From positions 4,898,001 through 4,962,000 of the forward strand of contig NC_089441.1 of NCBI RefSeq assembly GCF_026210795.1: a stretch of 64,000 bases of DNA, written 5' to 3'. Of the stretch, positions 22,319-35,715 are shown in pieces. Within the stretch, counting starts at the first letter, position 1; each line of letters opens with the position of its first letter. The notes under the pieces were generated by a model. It was given only the letters and a program-made list of their open reading frames with translations, ran no database searches and was not told the origin of the DNA. A program made the position numbers and the translations under genes. This stretch comes from Rhizophagus irregularis. Lineage: Eukaryota > Glomeromycota > Glomeromycetes > Glomerales > Glomeraceae.

Positions 22319-23409
22319 ATGCAACGTTTTTTAACTTTACTTGCAATGAGAAATTTACGACAACCATCACAAAAGCTTGAGATTTTATCAAATTTTATAA
22401 TAGAAAATTACAACAAATTTAGAAAGAAATCAAATATTACTAACAAACCATTAATTGTTGGATTAAATGGAATACAAGGATGTGGTAATTGAATAAATTT
22501 TAATTTCTTCCTTTTTTTTATATTCGCAAATTATTATTATTTTTTTTTTTAAAAAAAAAATACCTTTTTTTAAAATTTATATCCATAGGTAAAACAACGA
22601 TTGCAAATGAACTTGTAAAATATTTGAAGGCTACAAATGATTTGTCAGTAGTAACATGTTCAATAGATGATTTCCTTTTAACTTATAAAGATCAATGTAA
22701 ATTAGCGGAAAAGAATTTTGGAAATAAATTATTAGAATTTAGGGGACAACCAGGAACTCATGATATTTTACTTGGAAAACAAATTTTACAAGAGTTATGT
22801 GATGTTCAAAAAAAATACTCTGACTTGCACGAAAAGTTAGAAGAAGAAGGAAGTCTGAAATTTAGTAATTTAAGCGTCTCGATTCCAAGTTATGACAAAT
22901 CATTAAATAATGGAAGAGGAGATCGATCCCCTAATTGGAATGTCATCTTACCACCAATTCATATTATTCTTATTGATGGATGGTGCTTAGGATTCAATCA
23001 TTTATCTTCTTCTAAACTCAAAGAAGCGTATGACAATGCATCATCTTGTTCGGCATTAAAATCTCATCCAATTTCTCATTTAGAAATTATAAATGAGAAT
23101 TTAAAACAATATGAAGAAAATTGGTATCCCTTTCTTGATATTTTTATTTGTATTGAAGCCGAAGATATTAATTATGTTTATCAATGGCGTTTAGAACAGG
23201 AACATAATATGAAAAAGACGGGAAAAAATGGAATGAGTGATGAACAAGTTAAAAGTTTTATTGATAGATACATGCCTTCTTATGAATTATATTTGGAAAC
23301 ATTGTATAACGAAAATTTTTTTTCTGGAAATTTTAAAGAAATATATGGAATGCATTTGAAGCTTTTGTTAAATCGGGAAAGGGAAATTATTAAAGTAACG
23401 TTATTTTAA
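22319..23409 (+). CDS. TDA10: P-loop kinase, Tda10 / D-glycerate 3-kinase-like
   Basis: Exons 22319-22484 and 22589-23409 with a 104-bp phase-1 intron give 328 residues. The intron splits a glycine inside the Walker A loop; the joined motif reads GIQGCGKTT at about residue 53. Downstream, CSIDDFLLTY and the glycine-poor FRGQPGTHD segment are typical of the glycerate kinase/Tda10 branch, as is ILIDGWCLGF, the Walker B-like strand followed by GWxxGF. In plants this family phosphorylates D-glycerate; yeast Tda10 (YGR205W) is an ATP-binding relative of uncertain substrate. The substrate here therefore cannot be stated. Start: a nearby upstream ATG at 22302 meets a stop, so 22319 is used. Confidence 0.88.
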
Positions 23410-24115
23410 GAAGGAAAATATCAGTGAAATCATAATCATTATTTTTTTCATAGCCGTAGCAATATACTTACTGTACATGTATATTAAAATAAAGTATTGA
23501 TATCAGATTTTTTTTTAAATAAAATTTCATGTGATTCTGTAAATGATCTTATTGATATCATATTCCATTATTCCATGCATAATGACAAATTCATTGAAAT
23601 ATTAAAATATTAATTATCATTATATTATATTACTATATTTATCTTTAGAAAATAATAGTATATGAAAAAGTATAAAACAGCTTTCATTGGCCTAGGGTCT
23701 CATAGCACATACCAATATTCTCAGTCAAGTTTCAACTGATGTATTATGAGGTCCTTGCAGACGATTATTTTTAAACTGTATAGAGTTTGCAATTAAAGCT
23801 GCTTTAATAAAATATTGGAATACAATTTTTTTTTTTTGAAACACAATTCAGCTCATTTAATTATAATTACTAATAATAATGACCGGCGATCAGCGGTATA
23901 CTACCGTCGGTGCTTACACAAAATCCAAAATGTAAAATGTTGAAAGCTATTGTCATTATTGGTTTACAAATGGATAAATACATCTGTTCTAGGATAAATT
24001 TTGAAATAATAATATCTATATTTTAACATTATTATTTCGTCCTTAATATTTTCATTTGTTATTTATTACTTATTAATATTAATTTGTTAGATCCTTTTTT
24101 TTGAAATAAGAAATA
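23410..24115. other. Intergenic region
   Basis: AT-rich spacer between the Tda10-like gene and kinase copy 1. Nothing beyond homopolymer tracts is seen. Confidence 0.5.
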
Positions 24116-26199
24116 ATGGCGGGTCATGAGAATTCTTCTAGTATCTCATGGACCTTTTGTAAATATAAATCTTCTATTAGTTTTTCGTGTATATTTGACG
24201 ATAAATGCTCGACCAGTAATAAATTCTCTTTTAGTTTTACATTGACCTTTCGTAATAAACGTTCTTTTAGTTTTACATGGATCTTTCATAATAAATTTTC
24301 TTTCAGTTTCTCATGTACTCTTGCTAATAAACGATGGTCCTTTTTGTGGACCAATGGATGGATCTATGATAATTTATGTGAAGAAAACGATCAACTTTAT
24401 GAAGTCTCCTTTTTTAAAACAGTAGATTATGATTTGGATAAATACGAAAGATCAACAAAATATAAGAATGCCAAATTAATTTTATGTGAAAAATGTTATC
24501 AAAAAATTAATAGTATTTCATGTTTCGAATGTTATGATAAAGTATATAGTCATAAAAAAGAATATCCGACAATGATTGGAGCGTGCGGAGGTTGTTTTGG
24601 AATAATAAGAAACTACGATGGGTGTTCATTTTGCAAACTAAAACATATAATTAATAACTTGTTTAATTATTTATGGAATAGGAAATTTAAGAATTGTGAT
24701 TTTATATTATGTTTGGAATGTGATCAAAATCTTGATAGACTTATAATATGTTTTAATTGTTATAATAAATTAACTAATGATGAAGAAAAAAATCTTATGA
24801 AGTTTGGAAGATGTAAAGAATGTTATCAAGTAATAACAGGATCTTATGGTTGTTTATCTTGCAATCAAAAACGATTTCAACGAAAATTTGATAAATGGAA
24901 TAGCAGTGATATAGAAATTGATGAATTAATACGATATAAACAAGTTTCTGCACGTGATTTCAATGATATATTAGAATGGATTCCATATGATAGATTTACA
25001 AACATCAAATATATGGCTGAGGGAGGTTTTGCTAAAGTATATTCAGCTACTTGGACTGATGGATATATTATAAATTGGAATCAAGAATATAATAATTGGA
25101 AAAGATCCGGAACCTATAGAGTTGCTTTAAAAGTACTAAAAAATTCAAGGGAAATGAGTTTAGATTTTTTAAATGAGGTATAAAATATAGATAAGGTTTA
25201 AATTGTTTTATTTCACTCTTTCACTCTTACTAATTTTATTTTTATAATTTATAGGTTAAAAATTTGGCAAAAATTTCTAATAGCTGTGAGGGTATAATAA
25301 AATTTCATGGAATAACGCAAATTCCTGATACTTCTAATTATGCATTAGTATTCAAATTAGAGGATTATGATTTACGATATTGTCTCAATCAATATTTTAG
25401 TCCATGTTCAAATAAGAAAGAATATATAGAAAAAATTTGTTTAGGTCTTTTTAATATTCATAAACATGGATTAATTCATAAAGATCTTCATATAGGTAAT
25501 GTATTGTGTTCTAATGGATCATCTGCGTACATTAGTGATTTTGGATTCTGCAAACCAGCAAATGAAGCTTCTTCATATACAAATAATAGAAATACCTATG
25601 GAGTAGTACCATATATGGCGCCTGAAATATTACGTGGAAAAGAATATACACAGGCATCTGACGTGTATTCATTAGGTATTATTATAAATGAAATAGTTTC
25701 TATAATTCCTCCGTTTTGTGATCGACCACATGATTACTATCTTGCAATAGATATATGTTGTGGACTACGTCCAAAAATAAGAGAAGATATACCAGGCAAA
25801 TTAAAAGAATTGATTCGAAAATGCTGGGACGCAGATCCAAAAAACCGACCAACTTCTGAAATGGTATTTAACACATTAGAAAAGATGAAGAGTACTGCAC
25901 TATGTTTTGATTTTAATGATCCAATAACAACAAAAAAAGTTGATACACATCCTCAAGCAATATATACCAGTCGACTCCTCAATTTTAAAAATTTACCTGA
26001 ACCTGTAAATTGTTTAAATCAAGAAGGATTTATATCTTCAAGATATATTATGCAAATACAAACAGGTAATTGAAATGAAATATATTATTTTCTGTGTACA
26101 CTTTTATATGCAAATTTTTTGCTTATTAAGTATTTTATTATCTTTATAGAAGTTAAAAATTATTATTCTGATTGTTTGGATTGTGCAATTATTAACTGA
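24116..26199 (+). CDS. Protein kinase with N-terminal CxxC modules, tandem copy 1
   Basis: Three exons, 24116-25177, 25255-26065 and 26150-26199, give 640 residues. Residues about 11-78 are imperfect 12-residue repeats (SFSFTxxFxNKx). CxxC pairs lie at 124/127, 136/139, 157/160, 170/173, 199/202, 212/215, 233/236 and 246/249, forming four evenly built zinc-ribbon-like modules. The kinase domain follows: glycine loop EGGFAKVY (302-309), lysine 339 in VALKV, HKDLHxxN (429-436), DFG at 449-451, APE at 476-478, and the subdomain XI arginine 551 in NRPT. All catalytic residues are present, so activity is expected. The last small exon adds a C-terminal DCLDCAI motif that I know from Rhizophagus kinases of this expanded TKL-like class. 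Substrate unknown. Confidence 0.88.
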
Positions 26200-27557
26200 A
26201 ATAACTTTATTAAGTCAGTTACAATTTTATAATCAATTTTTTTAATTTATATAATGAAAATTATTATTTTTAATATTTTTTTTTAAATTTTTAATTATTT
26301 AACGAAGCATATCTTTTTTTAATGGTATATACTGTCATTTGTAAATAGAATTTCGAATAATAATTAGTATTTTATTAGAAAAAGTATTATTTATTTTATA
26401 TTAATTTTTTTGATTAGCTTTTTGTAACAATACTAGAATTAACTTTAATATAAAAAATTTTGTTTTCTATAATTCATATATTCATGGTATGGAGGAAAAA
26501 TTGATTGTTTAAATATGTATATAATTTTGGTTTTTTATCAATTTGACAACGTGCATGCCTGCATGGAAATAAAAAATCAATAAAATAAAAAATCAGTGAT
26601 CATAATATCAAATTTTTCGGTAAATAACCGTTATCATTGGTAATGAATAACTGATGATAATTCATTTTTTGTAAACTCCTTCCTTTTTTAATAAGTGATT
26701 AAATTAGTAGTAGTAAAACTTTATTAATAAAAAATAATAAATAAACATTTTATATGTAGTGCTTTTAACTTCAGTAATGACATATAATATTCTCTTTAAA
26801 ATTTTAATCAACTCGGAATTCCACAGATAAATTCTACATATTTCGTAAACGAAATCCACATATTCCGCTAAAGAATTCCACAATTTTCCAAAAGATTTTA
26901 CACCAAACGGAAATATACACAATTCTCAAATAAAATACGTGGAAACATGCCCACATAATCCGATGCAAGAACTCCACAAGTTTCCAAATTAATCTACCTA
27001 AAAATTTCCTGATGAATATGCAACATATTTGTTAATTGAATAAAGTTAAAAATTGAATAAAGTTCTAATTTAGTAATTTATCAAACCCATAAAATTTGCT
27101 ATTTACTTTATATAATTTAACAGTAATTTATTTTATAATTTTACCATTTATATCTGTAAAGGAATCGTTTTCTATTTGGAAAAATATGTTATCTGAATCA
27201 TTTGCCTAATGCGATAGAAACTTAGACTTTTATTCATAACCTGCTAAATAAATAATTTTTGTCTATTCTTTATTCATCCAAATATATCATCATGTTACAC
27301 TTCGAGTAAGTTCTTTCAAATGATTCCAAAAAATCTATCATTGTAATTGTAAACTATATTTACATTGGCTAGTACGGATGTTGAACTCCGTGATCAACGG
27401 TAAAATTTAGTTGATTAAAATCAAAAATACAACGTTATTTAAAGATAGATTTTTTGTGCTGAATAAAACAGTTCAAATAACGCTTTTAAATAATTTTGCG
27501 CCAGGAACTCCTATAACTTACAAACGCTATCAGTCAGACCGATTTAATATACAAATA
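26200..27557. other. Intergenic region with a decayed minisatellite
   Basis: Between the kinase copies. At about 26818-26990 the word aattccaca or actccaca recurs at irregular 22-35 bp steps, suggesting a decayed minisatellite. The segment just before the second kinase (27390-27557) is again similar to 29970-30080, downstream of that kinase. No gene seen. Confidence 0.45.
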
Positions 27558-29663
27558 ATGCTAGGTCATAAGAGTTCTTCTAGTACTAGTAGTATCTCAT
27601 GGACCTTTTGTAAATATAAATGTTCTGTTAGTTTTTCGTGTATATTTGACGATAAATGCTCGACCAGTAATAAATTCTCCTTTAGTTTTACATTGACCTT
27701 TCGTAATAAATGTTTTTTTAGTTTTACATGGATCTTTCATAATAAATTTTCTTTCGGTCTCTCATATACTCTTGCTAATAAACGATGGTCCTTTTTGTGG
27801 ACCAGTGGATGGATCTATAATTTATGTGAAGAAAACGATCAACTTTATGAAGTCTCCTTTTTTAAAACAGTAGATTATGATTTGGATAAATACGAAAGAT
27901 CAACAAAATATAAGAATGCAAAGTTAATTTTATGTGAAAAATGTTATCAAAAAATTAATAGTATTTCATGTTTCGAATGTTATGATAAAGTATATAGTCA
28001 TAAAAAAGAATATCCTACAATGATTGGAGCGTGCGGAGGTTGTTTTGAAATAATAAGAAACTACGATGGGTGTTCATTTTGCAAACTAAAACATATATTT
28101 ATTAACTTGTTTAATTATTTATGGAATAGGAAATTTAAGAATTGTGATTTTATATTATGTTTGGAATGTGATCAAAATATTGATAGACTTGTAATATGTT
28201 TTAATTGTTATAATAAATTAACTAATGATAAAGAAAAAAATCTTATGAAGTTTGGAAGATGTAAAGAATGCTATCAAGTAATAACAGGATCCTATGGTTG
28301 TTTATCTTGCAATCAAAAACGATTTCAACGAAAATTTGATAAATGGAGTAGCGGTAATACAGAAATTGATGAATTAATACGATATAAACAAGTTTCTGCA
28401 CGTGATTTTAGTGATGTTTTAGAATGGATTCCACTTAGTAGATTTACAAATATTAAATATATAGCTGAGGGAGGTTTTGCTAAAGTATATTCAGCTACAT
28501 GGATTGATGGATATATTATCAATTGGAATCAAGAATATAATAATTGGAAAAGATCCGGAACCTATAGAGTTGCTTTAAAAGTACTAAAAAATTCGAGGGA
28601 CCTGAGTTTAGATTTTTTAAATGAGGTATAAAATATAGATAAGGTTTAAATTATCTTATTTCACTCTTTCACTCTTATTCATTTTATTTTTTTTATTTTT
28701 ATAAATTATAGATTAAAAATTTGGCGAAAATTTCTAATAATTATGAGGGTATAATAAAATTTCATGGAATAACGCAAGTTCCTGATACTTCTAATTATGC
28801 ATTAGTATTCAAATTAGAAGATTATGATTTACGATATTGTCTCAATCAATATTTTAGTCCATGTTCAAATAAGAAAGAATATACAGAAAAAATTTGTTTA
28901 GGTCTTTTTAATATTCATAAACATGGATTAATTCATAAAGATCTTCATATAGGTAATGTATTGTGTTCTAATGGATCATCCGCGCGCATTAGTGATTTTG
29001 GATTCTGCAAACCAGCAAATGAAGCTTCTTCACATACAAATAATACAAATACCTATGGAGTAATGCCTTATATGGCGCCTGAAATATTACGTGGGAAAGA
29101 ATATACACAGGCGTCTGATGTGTATTCATTAGGTATTATTATAAATGAAATAGTTTCTATAATTCCTCCGTTTTGTGATCGACCACATGATTACTATCTT
29201 GCAATAGATATATGTTGTGGACTACGCCCAAAAATAAGAGAAGAAATACCAGGCAAATTAAAAGAATTGATTCGAAAATGCTGGGACGCAAATCCAAAAA
29301 CCGACCAACTTCTGAAATGATATTTAACACATTTGAAAAGATAAAGAGTACTGCACTATATTTTGATTTTGATTTTAATGATCCAATAACAACAAAAAAT
29401 TTTGATACACATCCTCAAGCAATATATACCAGTCGACTCCTCAATTTTAAAAATTTACCTGAACCTGTAAATTGTTTAAATCAAGAAGAATTTATATCTT
29501 CAAGATATATTATGCAAATACAAACAGGTAATTGAAATGAAATATATATTTTACGTATACTGTATTTATTATATGCGTATTTTTGCTTATTAAAAATTTT
29601 ATTATCTTTATAGAAGTTAAAAATTATCATTCCGAATGTTTTGATTGTGCAATTATTGATTGA
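27558..29663 (+). pseudogene. Protein kinase with CxxC modules, tandem copy 2, frameshifted
   Basis: Structure mirrors copy 1: exons 27558-28625, 28712-29527 and 29614-29663, with high identity throughout. Starts and splice sites are conserved. At 29296-29300 there are five A residues where copy 1 has six, so the frame shifts just before the NRPTS motif of kinase subdomain XI and a TGA follows within ten codons. The rest of the gene (from NRPTSEM to the DCAIID end) is intact in the next frame. The break removes the structural arginine and the C-terminal tail. Everything else (Gly loop, Lys, HKDLH, DFG, APE) is kept. This is either a recent pseudogene or a homopolymer sequencing error. ATG 27558 is chosen by alignment with copy 1; the longer upstream open frame has no counterpart. 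Confidence 0.8.
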
Positions 29664-29969
29664 AACAATTTTATTAGGTCAGTTAAAAACAAAATATGCT
29701 TATCTGTTATACAAATATGAAATTCTTATTTAAATTTATTTTAAATAGTATATATAATATATTATTATGGATCATTTAAATTTCGAAGATTAATTAATTA
29801 GTTAAAGAAATTAATCGATAGATAGTAATGTTACATTTTCTATTAAACGCGACAACTTTGTCCGGTAATTTGATATTCTTTTTTTATTCAAATATACTAA
29901 GCTACGCTTTTTTGAAACAGAGATAAAAGTATAATTAATGATTCCGAAAGAGTCACGTTGGACCATTAT

Positions 29970-30210
29970 TATCTTTCAATGACAAAATTAGCTGATTAAA
30001 ATCAAATAAATAAATAAATATTAAGATCGTTATTTAAAGACGAATTATTCGTGCCAGATAAGGCAAAGGAACTCCAATGAACCTTTCTTTAGTTTCGTTT
30101 GCATCTTTAGTAATAAATGATCCTTTAGTCTCTCATGTGTCTTTTGTAATAAATTATCATGGTCTTTTAAGTCTTTATATATCAGTGATGAATGAACATG
30201 CAAATGCCTG
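29970..30210 (+). pseudogene. 5' remnant of a third kinase copy
   Basis: ttagctgattaaaatcaaa...gttatttaaaga matches the region just upstream of copy 2 (27408-27450). It is followed, at about 30085-30170, by sequence that translates to FSFVCIFSNK, a stop, then SFSLSCVFCNK and SWSF, that is, the 12-residue N-terminal repeats of the kinases. No CxxC modules or kinase domain follow. It indicates a third tandem unit that has been truncated. Confidence 0.6.
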
Positions 30211-31253
30211 TATCATTTTGTGTCGTGAAGTTGAGATTGATTGACTTAATAAATAATATAATTTGGCGCGTTTGATTCAGAATACACGTAATTTTTTAAA
30301 AATGACAAAAGAGAAAAAATTTTACGGATAAAATAACATTTACTATGGCAATTCATATAACTTCATTTAATCCAAAATGTAAAAACTTTATTAAATTTAT
30401 TAAATCAACGAAAGACTCATTTTTAACAAATTGCCAGAATGGAAATAATTAAGTTTTTTTATACCGAAATAATGATTTCTGTTATATTTGATGTATTGTC
30501 CGGTAATTGTCCGGTAAATCTATAATTTTTATCAGGTGATTAACATATTTCAACGTAACAGAAATTTACATGTTTTGATTTTTCAAAATGGTGTACTGGC
30601 CACGGACGAAAAATGAATCAATGCTTAATACTATTTTGAATGAATCATAAAATGTAATTTGTGTTCAACTTTCATTAATATAATTTTGCAATGAAAAAAT
30701 ATTTCGTAAAGACTTTCTATAAATACATTTCTTTTTTCCCAAAAGTGCATTACATACGGCATAGAATTGTGTTACTTTGACAACTGTTTACTTAATCAAC
30801 TTTTCTATCACAATTCACAATAATCATATATATATTTTTCTTATATAATAATTCACCATACACTTCATTTTGATCGTCCCAACTTATGAAAAATTTCGTG
30901 ATACAAAATTGACTCATTTGCCGTGGAACTTTATTTAGTTTAAAAAGTATAGTACATTATATAACTATTACGGAAATTCAAGTCCATTTAAAATTTTCAA
31001 TCCATTATAACTATTAGCAAAGATATCGCTTAGGATAAATGAATTGATTGGTTTCTTTATACGTAATGTAAATAGAAATTAATTCTGAAGAAGGTGAAAG
31101 AAAAAAAATTTACTTCGTCATTTTTGTGTACATACAGTATATAACTAATTTATATAAATAGAACCCGAATTAAAGATTTGTTGTTTTCATTCAGATATAC
31201 ATCTGGACGTTATAAAATTATAATTTAACCATTTTTTCAAAAAAAAAAAAAAT
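30211..31253. other. Intergenic region
   Basis: AT-rich spacer before the monooxygenase gene, ending in an A-rich stretch directly before the ATG. No feature supported. Confidence 0.5.
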
Positions 31254-32778
31254 ATGCAACAAAAAATTCCGATTGTAATTATTACTGGTGCTGGACTAGG
31301 AGGACTTTCTTTTTATCATGCTTTGATAAAGAACAAAGATAAAAAAGAATTTAACGTAAAAATTTTTGAAAGAGAATCTGGTCCTCAAGGTATAGAAACG
31401 AATATTTTTCATAAGAAAAACTTTCATGTTAACTCGTTGTTTCCTACTCTTTCCATATTAAAAAAAGATCGATGGCAAGGGTATCATATAAGTATAAACA
31501 ATTTCGGAGCTCGATCCCTTGTAAATTGTCTTCCCTCATCGGTCGCTTCAAACCTTCCAAAAGCAATGCCAAATCCGATTCCTGATGTAGAACGTCATGG
31601 ATTTTCACTCTCCGATCATACAGGATGTCTATTATTAAAACCACCATCTAAACTAGCTAAAGACGTTTATGGGGTCGCAAATGCTTCCGGTTCTTCGGAA
31701 ATTATTACTTATCGTGATAGACTTAGAGATGTTTTATTAGAAAATGTACCAGTTCAATGGGGTAAAAAATGTATTGGATATGAGGAAACTGAAAAAGGCG
31801 TTTGGGTATTTTTTGAGGATGCTTCGAAAGAATTTTGTGACATTTTAGTTGGTGCAGATGGGATAAATTCTCCAGGTAGCTATAAATAAATAAATAAATA
31901 TGATTTAATTTTATTTTATTTCTTATTTTTTTTTTATTCTTTTAGTTCGAAAACGAAAAATACCCGAATTACAAATTTTTGATTTTGGAATAACTCAAAT
32001 TAATGCGGATGTAGCCATACCTAAGAGTTTAATAGTCAGATTAATTAAAATCATTGGAAACAGCTTATCTCAGAAAACTATTGGATTAAATGGAGATGTC
32101 ATCCTTATTATTTACCGCTTGATTCCAATCGAACAAGAGCAAGAACAAAAGGATAAATGTGAACCTCACTACAGGGTAACATTAATTTTTAATTATCCTA
32201 CTAAATTAGATGATAATGTCGAAAGTGACAAAATTAAAGTTGATGATAATGATCCTGCATCAGTTATCGATCATGTTAAATATATGATTCGAAAGTTAAG
32301 ACCAGAATGTGAATTTACTAATATTTTGTTAGAATTGTGGAGTTTGGTTCCTAGAACAGCTCCTGATCCTAAAAATTATTTATTTAAAACTTATAATCCT
32401 GTACAACGTAGACAGATTCGAGATATTGATCCATTATCTGTCAATGTATGGACAAGTAGTAGAGTTACATTATTAGGAGATGCTGCTCATGCTATGAGTC
32501 CTGTATTAGGATTAGGAACAAATAATGCTATTAAAGATGCTGAAGTTCTTTCTCAAGCATTACTTAATTATTCTCCAGAAAATTATATTTCATGTATTAA
32601 AGAATATGAAAATGAAATGCTAAAACGAACATCTGCAGATGTGCTAAGAGCTAGATCTTCTACATTAAAACAATCTTCGCCAGTCGGATATTTTGGCTCT
32701 ATTTTTAGAAATAATTACATGAAGACTGTAAATTTTATCATGAATACCTTTTATTATGATTATTTTTCTAGGAAATAA
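31254..32778 (+). CDS. FAD-dependent monooxygenase (PHBH/salicylate hydroxylase-like fold)
   Basis: Exons 31254-31875 and 31946-32778 with a 70-bp phase-1 intron give 484 residues. Residues 12-17 form the Rossmann dinucleotide-binding loop GAGLGG. The DG motif is in ILVGADGINS near residue 200, and the second FAD-binding motif is GDAAHAMSPVLGLGTNNAIKDAE near residue 400. These three motifs define class A flavoprotein hydroxylases, which use NAD(P)H and O2 to oxygenate aromatic or other small substrates. Substrate cannot be read from sequence. No signal peptide or obvious C-terminal membrane anchor is seen. The C-terminus has a FxxxFYYDYF aromatic stretch. Confidence 0.88.
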
Positions 32779-34153
32779 ATTATATCAATTATATTGAAAA
32801 TATAAACTTATAAAAGATTTTTTGTTATACCCTTTACTTTTATTTTTGTGAATGAAATCTTTTATGTTACGTTATTTCCATAGAAGTGATGTATCAGAGC
32901 ACATGATCAGGAACCAATACTGTACATGATGCGATAAATTAAAAATTCCGGCTGGCTAGTGATATAATTATTTTTTAATAAAAAACATTTTAACATTTAT
33001 TTTCAAAATCTCTTTCACTTAAAATAAAGATGGGAGAGTTATAATATAGTTTTTGAAAATTCAATATAATGGATTTTCAGTATATCAAAATTTTTTTTGC
33101 TATATAACGATTCGGTTTATCAATTAATCACAATTTGTCACGTCCCTCTGTATTTCATTTTTACCGTTTTGGAATATTATCAACCTTATTATATTAGTTT
33201 ACTCCATATAAAATAGAAACCTATAGCACCAACAAAAATACCCATGACTAATACAATTTACTTGATTTAATAATATCGATTTAGAACTGGGTATAACTTA
33301 TATCTCATAAGTATTTTAGATATGATTTTTAGATGGAATTAAAATTATAAAAAAAAATTATGAATCTTTATATATAAATATAATAATATAATGTACCTGA
33401 TTTTGCTTCTTAAGTACAGCGAATTAAATTCAACTGAGAAAGTTAAAAAGTGTATCGTAATTAGCGATTACGTAAAAGCATAAGTTAAAAAAGGATCTTA
33501 ATTGTCATCGTGAAATCGAACTATGAATATTAACTTTCACTCACTCAATTTCTAGAAATATCATGTTTCACGGATTTATATTATTGTTCACAAATTCAAT
33601 TTTTCGCAGGAAGTGTCGCTTTAACATTTACCTTAATGTCATCGTATCTATAGGACATATAGTAGGGAGAGATAGATTAAAACCAAAATAGTGAAAGTAG
33701 ACATAGTAAATGGTGTAAACATTCTAATTAATTGATCGTATAAGTGTACTACATTTCTTACATTGTTTTTGTGTTCCATGTGATTCCAATACGCTTTCTG
33801 GCTCGCACTTCTTATAGTATCATTTGCAATTGACTAGTTCATCATATAACTTTATATGATTCATGTTTCATTTTTTACTAAAAATAATTATATTTTAACA
33901 CATACATCATCTTTCGCAACAAACGTATAATAACCTAATGTAAAGTAAAAAATTTATTTCATTAATAAATAAGAAATGGGATTGCCTGTATTCTTTATTT
34001 TGTGAATAATTTAAAAATTCTTTATTAGGTATTCTTTAGTATTTGCAATTTTGCATCACGACCATTATATAATTTTTTTAAAATTAATTATAATATTATT
34101 ATTCGTAACCTTTTTTTTTTAATAAATCTAGTTTCCAAGAGATTTCTTCAATA
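32779..34153. other. Intergenic region
   Basis: AT-rich spacer between the 3' ends of the monooxygenase (+) and the kelch gene (-). No gene, RNA or repeat recognised. Confidence 0.5.
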
Positions 34154-35715
34154 TCATTCAGCACCAAGGTGATCACCAGGATTTGGAGGATTTGGAAGAT
34201 TTTTACGCTTTTTATGTACCCACTTATAAATTAAAAATGCACCAATCATAACTATGATTGTTACTATAACTCCAACAACCGCTGCAACTACAACTTTCTT
34301 ATCATTTGATTCATTGGATTGAGAATTTTCTTTTTTTTCGGCATGTTGTTCAATTTCAAATTCAAATGAATTAACCCAAGTAAAATTTCTTATATCCATT
34401 AAATAAATATTAGTATTAGTTTCCGATGGTTCAGTATTTAGTTGAGTAATATTACCTATTAAAACCAATTTATTATTATTATTATTATTATATTAAAAAA
34501 TCAGCTTTTGAATTATAATAAACTAAATAAATAAATAAATAAATAAATTACCAAAAGCTACAATCATATAATTTCCAACAAGATTAGCTGTATGGCCTTT
34601 AAGTGATGGAAATATGCCAATACTCGAAGTTACTTTCGGTATAGTCCACTCAAATGGTTCCGTTTCTGTATTTAAAACGGCTACATCTGGAGATACTCTG
34701 ACATTAAAAATGCCATTCGCAATTTTAGAACCCCCAAAAACAATAATCTTAGTATTTGGAGCTTCAATATATTAAATATAAATAGATAATTAGTTAATTT
34801 GTTAAAAGTTTTTTTTTTTTTAATAATTTTATAATAAAGTATTTTTACCTAATACTGCCGTATGAGACAAACGATTGTCAATTATTTGATCCGGAAATTT
34901 TGCAGTCTTTTTTATAAAATTAAAATGGATCATTATTATAAATAATAATTATTATTAAAATTTAAAATATTTATACATACTTTTATCGACCATGTTGAAG
35001 ATTTTATATCATAAAGAACAATTTTCGAAATATCTACGATCTGATCAAGATTTTCATGACCTCCAATATAAGCAATAATACCATTTGGTAATAATGTTGC
35101 AGAATATGAAGCCCGTATAATAGTTGAAGAACTAATTGACCATAATGAATCAACAGTATTAAAAATAATCAAATCATCAAGGAATTGTGGTGTTGATGAA
35201 CCGACAAGTACATCAGCAACGCCACCATAAATATAAATTTTTCCAGAGTTATCACTAACAGCATTTATTTTCCTCCTTCTTTTTGGTACAATTCCATTAA
35301 CAGAAGGAGCGTTCCATCTTGATGAATTAACATTAAACTTGAATACGAAAGATGTAAATGAGTCTTGTTGTGTAATTATATCGACCATAACGCCACCAAA
35401 TAAATAAATATCTAAATTATTATTCACATCATTCGATGCAACAGTTGCGAAATGACTTCCAAATGGAATTGAAGCTGTTGAAGTAAGATCAAACCATGGT
35501 GGATTTTCTACATCAAACGATCGAGATAAATTAAGATAAAATACTTCATTTGATACCAAACCATTTCTATATTGTCCGCCAAAAAAATAAAGGTTATTTT
35601 TAATAAGTACAGAAGAATGAGTCAAACGTCCAATAGGAGCGTATGATTCGACCCCAAAGAACACAACTAAGATTAAAATTAAATATAAATAAAGAGAATA
35701 AAAATAATATGCCAT
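34154..35715 (-). CDS. Single-pass membrane protein with kelch repeats
   Basis: Four exons, 35715-34981, 34906-34849, 34761-34552 and 34455-34154, give 434 residues. The first 25 residues are a hydrophobic signal peptide (LYLYLILILVVFFG). Kelch-type blades follow, each with a GG doublet (FFGGQYRNG, LFGGVMV, IYGGVAD, YIGGHEN, VFGGSKI), predicting an extracellular beta-propeller. Near the C-terminus, about residues 389-411 form a transmembrane helix followed by a basic stop-transfer KWVHKKRK and a short proline-rich cytoplasmic tail. Secreted or membrane kelch proteins of this layout are common in Rhizophagus; ligand unknown. The exons are phase-consistent, but the very short second exon (58 nt) is the least certain part. 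Confidence 0.85.
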
